A stretch of 64,000 bases of DNA from Amyelois transitella (taxonomy: Eukaryota > Arthropoda > Insecta > Lepidoptera > Pyralidae), in contig NC_083529.1 in NCBI RefSeq assembly GCF_032362555.1, positions 3,224,001 through 3,288,000 on the forward strand, written 5' to 3'. How positions within the stretch are numbered: position 1 is the stretch's first letter; every line of letters begins with the position of its first letter. The position numbers were made by a program, and so were the translations under genes. Under the pieces are notes generated by a model. The model made no database searches, was not told the origin of the DNA, and saw nothing but the letters and a program-made list of their open reading frames with translations. Positions 36,701 to 42,700 of the stretch are shown one piece after another.

Positions 36701-39700
36701 TGAACTGCACCCTCTTGTTGTTCAGCGTGTAGAAAGACGAGTTGTCTTTGAAAGCCGTCCTGGTCACGACTATTTCGCTGTTTGGGACCACTGTGAAGTC
36801 TTCGCCTTCCTAAAATAAAATAAAAAATATTAAGTTTAATTAATGCTTATACCCAGTCCAAAAGTAAGTTAAAGACTTGTGTTGTGGGATACAAATTCAA
36901 CGATACTGTATTTTATAATATATACTTTAATAGATTAACATCCAAGACCCAGGTCAATCAGAAAAAGTTATTTTTCCAACATGGCCTGACCGGGGTCGAA
37001 TCTGAGACCGTTAGGTTCAGGTGCGAGAACCCGACAAAATATCTCCTCTTTTCAATACATAAAATAACAGTACTGATCAAGTGTATGTACAATGCGCGCG
37101 CGCTTTTCTAGGGTCTCCGAGCGGTAAAGAGGGTCGCAGGGGGGACCACGGCGGCACGACGACATAAATATAAGTAGGACTTAATAACTTTACAAACTAT
37201 TTTCATCGAGAGAAGAAATAAAATTGCAAAAAAATAAAAAACCACACTTCCACTTTCTCATGATCTGCGTGACGGTTCCGTTGGTTAATTTGGGAGCATA
37301 GCTAACACCTTTAGAATGATTAAAAACGGTTACTTTAACACGCACCAGATATATTAATAAACCATTTGAATACAACAACACCTTAGTATTGGTAAAGGAT
37401 TTAGTTGTTCTGAAAAAAATTCTTAGAACCTACTATGAAGACTATACTACTTCGTAAGTGGATTATGTTTGGTAATGTTTTTATCCATGAGAAAATGGTG
37501 AAGTGACCATACCATTTTTAATGCTATTAGCATTAAGTTCGCATATTGTACTTTACAAGGTGTAAATGTTACAATAAACAATAATAAATCGTGTGTGACT
37601 GCTGCTTCTCTTGCCGTGCACATTGTTAAAATCAACTTGGGATTTTTGGGGAACCTGTTACTATTTGAATCTCAATTCCATCATTCAGCCATACAGCGTT
37701 AACGTGGCTTTCTCAGTATCAATGGCTCTGTGTATCCCGAAAGGGATAAAGACTCGAATTATGTTTATACGTTTATTTATCTCTAGGATTTATTGTTTAA
37801 ATTAAACTTATTTCAAACGTTTTTTATTAACTTTTTATTTTTTGTCTACAGTATCCGCCTTGTTTGGACTATCCGCTACGGGACTTACGTCAAGGGTGCC
37901 AACTGCTTCAGGATATGCCGTGCCCTTAGTACCTTCGTATGGTCCTGTTGTAGTACTCCCGCCAAACCCAGTACGCGTATCAACGGCCTCAGGACAAGCC
38001 GTGCCTTTAGTACCTTCGTATGGACCTGATATAGCACCCACGCCAAGTGCTTCAGGTTACGCGGTGCCCTTAGTACCTTCGTACGGCCCAGTTGTAGTAC
38101 CTTCGCCAAATTCAGTACGAGTACCAACGGCTTCAGGACACGCCATGCCTTTACTAACTTTGTAGATCCTGTTATAGCTCCCTCGCCACCTGCTGCAGAA
38201 CAAGTCACTACCACTAACTATGAACCTAATATAGCACCTTCCTTAAATTCAGTACCAATTGTTTCAAGACACACCGTGCCTTTAGAAACTTCGCATGGCC
38301 CTGTTATAGCACCTTCGTCAAATGCGGTACCAACTGCTTCAAGATACACCGTGGCATTAGTACCTTCGCATGGCCCTGTTATAGCATCTTCGTCAAATGC
38401 GGTACCAACTGTTTCAAGATACACCGTGTCATTAGTACCATCGCATGGCCCTGTTATAGCACCTTCGTCAAATGCGGTACCAACTGCTTCAAGATACACC
38501 GTGTCATTAATACCTTCGCATGACCCTGTTATAGCACCTTCGTCAAATGCGGTACCAACTGCTTCAAGATATACCGTGCCATTAGTACCTTCGCATGGCC
38601 CTGTTATAGCACCTTCGTCAAATGCGGTACCAACTGCTTCAAGACACCGTGTCATTAGTACCTTCGCATGGCCCTGTTATAGCATCTTCGTCAAATGCGG
38701 TACCAACTGCTTCAAGATACACCGTGTCATTAGTACCTTCGCATGGCCCTGTTATAGCACCTTCGTCAAATGCGGTACCAACTGCTTCAAGATACACCGT
38801 GCCATTAGTATCTTCGTATGGCCTTGTTATAGCACCTTCGCCAAATGCCAACTGCTTCGGGACAAGTCGACCCTCCAACCGTTTGTAGGTTATTTTCACC
38901 AGCTGACAGAGGATTCGCTACGTTCTTGGAATAGAAACACCCAGTATTTTCACATATAGCATACTAATGAGGTCTAATAAATCAAAGTCGTCGTTGACTT
39001 ATCTTTATTTTATTTGTGTGCTAACCTTTATGTTTAGTGTATTAGAAGGACGGATGCCGCTCTTTGATTTTGGCTAAGAATGTCCGCTTGAACATGGCTA
39101 ATATTAGAATAATCTGGATATCTCTTTTATGCCTTCTTGTACAATGTCGGACGAATTGCGAAAGTGACGAAATACAGCATGAGACAAGTAGGAGATGTTG
39201 TCTAGTTAAGTCAAGAGACGTGATAATAATGCGACGTATTAAGATAATGCCGAAATACGTAAAATGACGAGCTGTCAACTAAACCACTAGCCCATCGCCT
39301 AAGAGAAGAATCCCAAGTATTTACATAGTAAACTAGCTATGGCCCGCGACTTCGTTCGTAAAAGTTTGCTGAAAAAGCTCCTGAATCTCCTCTTAAAGGG
39401 TGGGGAAGAAATTTTTGAATACCAGTTTTCAAGTTAGACCAAGCCTCACATATCTATGAAAACCGCAATTAAATCAGAGCAATAGTTTTCACGTTCAGGT
39501 TCGAGGACCTACCAACATACAGACAGACAGAAATTATAAAAATCACATATATGGCTTCTACTGACTTACATATATGTAGATCCTCATTTATTGCCAATAT
39601 CTTTCAATTACAGACACCAGTCAGTAACTATTTTATTATATGTACAGATTTAATCTTGATTACAATACCAATGTCTTAGCTACATAGATAATTACAAAGT

Positions 39701-42700
39701 TTTATTTATTTATTTATTTTATTTATTTATTTATTTGGAAGACCAACAACCGTTTACAAAAAATAGCGTCACATATGTAAAACAAATGGTCAATTATAGG
39801 TCCTCACAGATACAAAACACTAATACAATAAAAAAAAAAGGAACATCAATCTCTAAACAATCAACAATAACAATCTATGAGTTAACGTCTAGTTACTAAA
39901 TTTAAAAGAACTTAATTCTATCTCCGGTCAGCCATCAACCACATCGCTTGGAAAGAAGAATTGTATAAGAGTCCGCCTCAATTTAGGAATGCTAAAATCA
40001 AAGATATCAATATCAGCGTCTACTGAAATTCGATTGTACAGATGAGCGGTTCTCCATAAATAAGAATTTTGTCTATAATTAGTGTTGACGAAGGGGGTAT
40101 TAAACAATGGATTACTACGCATAGTTCTAGGTGGGACTTTAAAGCCTATTTTTGCAAGAATATCAGGACAATCAACAATACTATTGATTATTTTGGAGAA
40201 AAATATTAAATCTGCCACATTCCTTCTAGTGACTAGAGGAACGAGATGTTGCTTCGCACACAACTCGTCATATTGATCAAAGTTACATGAAGATTCATCC
40301 AAATGACGGTATTTATTACAGCAAGCGGAACCGAGGAAAAAAACTACTGTAATTTAAAGCTGTTTTTCATATTATACTTACGTATCCATTGCTAATTGAT
40401 TTGAGACGCATGGACATAAACATTATAAATTCACGTTAAATGCCATAACCTGTCAACGATAAAATTCAAACCGTAAGGGCTGGGCTTTTGGTATTATTAA
40501 AATGTTATACATACATATTCCCTTACGTATTGGACAGAGTTCACTCTCGAAAAGACTAGGGAAGGCCATGTTCAGCTATATGGCTTAATATATAAATATT
40601 TATAGGGAATGGTAGCTAGGTTAAAGTCTAAAAAGATTCTAAGAAGATATAGTCCTAAGTTTATAAGCCTATACGGAGTGGTATTATTCTAAAGTGCCGG
40701 AAACCACATGGCACATATTTCACATAGTTTCAATAAAAATTAATCTCACACCTGTATCATACCACAAATACAGTATTAATTTATCAATACAACATTAGTC
40801 AATAATGAGAACCAAAATTGAAAATCAAACGTGACGAGAAAACATGTACAATTAATGGTTTTCATTTTAAGTATGTACTACCTAACCTAACACATATCAT
40901 TAATCTTCTTATACATACTGTTCGTTATATCATAAACTATGAGTACAGTAATTTTAATCCTGATGAGTAAGTAATATGTTTAGCTTACATTTTATCTAAA
41001 TCAGCATATTTTGTTATTGCTACCTTGATGACCTGTCACTTTTTGAATCTCTATTCCATCATATAGCCATATACAGCTGAACATGGCCTTTCAGTCTTAT
41101 CAAGACTGTTGGCTTTGTCTACCCCGCAAGGGATGTAGACGTGGGTATTTGTATGTATCTTTTATTATGATATTGGTATTTTTGTTTTTTTCATCATGCT
41201 CTCGGGCGTTTGTTTTGTTTTCGTCCTCCCTTACAATGACAGAGACGCTCACGATATATGTAGCAAAGTTATGCTCATAATCATATATATGGATCAAATA
41301 AAAGAAATTCCAAAAGATTAGACAGAAATATTTGACCAAATACTTAGAATTCAGATGTGGAGTATAATATATGCATATAAAAGAATACTGAACATTACTT
41401 TCTATAAATACTAAAAGATGCAAATAATAGGCAATATTCCTAAAAAATAATCATCAGATGACAGAATAACTTAATAAAATTTAGCCGCATGGAAAGGTAA
41501 TACTATCTTTGACAAGTCTACGATAAGAAGGAAAAAGAAGGTTTAAATGAGAATATGCTATGGCCGGAGTGTTTGTGTGTGTGTGTGTCTGAGAAAGAGA
41601 GAAAATATAAGATCAATTATTTTTACAGTAACTCTCGTTAGAGGGGTAAGCTTAGCAAGATACCCTCTCAGAGAAATTCTAGAAAGTTCCGGCGAAAATC
41701 CAGATGATGAAACATTTAAACAGAAACATATATTAGAGCCTACAGCTGAAGATTTGATAAGAGGTGCATGTAATTGTCAACAACCATGGTTAGAGCCCGT
41801 ATGCGCAAGTAACTGGAAGACTTACGCCAATATGTGCGACATGGGATGCGATCGGGATTACCATGACTTGGAGGTGATATTCTATGGGAAGTGCGGGGAT
41901 ATGAACCAAATGGGATAGTTCCTGTAATTTAATTTGTTATTGAATATTTTTAGCATGAAAACGAGAAACATGTGTATTTATCGAGACAAAACATGGACTT
42001 GTGCTAAAAGCATTAATATACTAATCAGTCATTGGATTATATAGAAAATTAAGGAAGCAAATATTAAACAAATGTAGGTACCTAATGGTAAAAAATACAA
42101 ATACTATAATTTCTAAAATTTTGGGTCCCAGAAAACAGAAGTATTTGTGAAATATATATATATTTATTTTTTTTTATCCGAGGACTTGATGCCATGTACT
42201 GCCTTTCTCAACAGATTGTAACCAAATCCAATTTCATCGGTCCATACTATCAGTCTAAAAATATTGGAGATCAAAGAATTTATTTGTGGTATACATATAC
42301 TAGGTACTAAATTTCAATCTATACTAATATTATAAAGCTGAAGAGTTTGTTTTGTTTGTTTGTTTGTTTAAACGCGCTAATCTCAGAAACTACTGAACCG
42401 ATTTGAATAATTCTTTCACTGTTAGATAGTCTATTTATCGAGGAAAGCTATAGGCTACATTTTATCCCGGACATCCTACGGGAAACGTCAACAATGCAGG
42501 TGAAAGTTGAATGAGTCGGCCATCTGCGAGCTTTCCACGCGAACGCTGCGCAAACCAACAAAGATATAGTAAAACAATGTACTAAAGATGTGAAGTACTC
42601 ATTTTTTGCCACAAAATAGTCCGCGAGAGCATATATCTATCTCTTAAGGTTAACTTACAATAACCACTTTTATGTTCATTTTTTAAGATTATTTTTTCAT

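Noticed and set aside
38230-38860. Regular 75-bp repeats resembling a CRISPR array
   Set aside because: There are no unique spacers, the whole unit repeats, and the genome is eukaryotic.
38218-38899. Long minus-strand open frames with a GPCEGTNGTVYLEAVGTAF-type repeat
   Set aside because: They arise because the 75-bp repeat unit is a multiple of three; they have no signal peptide or start context, while the plus frame has a spliced signal peptide.
41547-41628. Unspliced N-terminal extension of the Kazal 1 frame (MRICYGRSVCVCVC)
   Set aside because: It is encoded by a GT microsatellite and lies before a good acceptor; the 28-base upstream exon gives a proper signal peptide.
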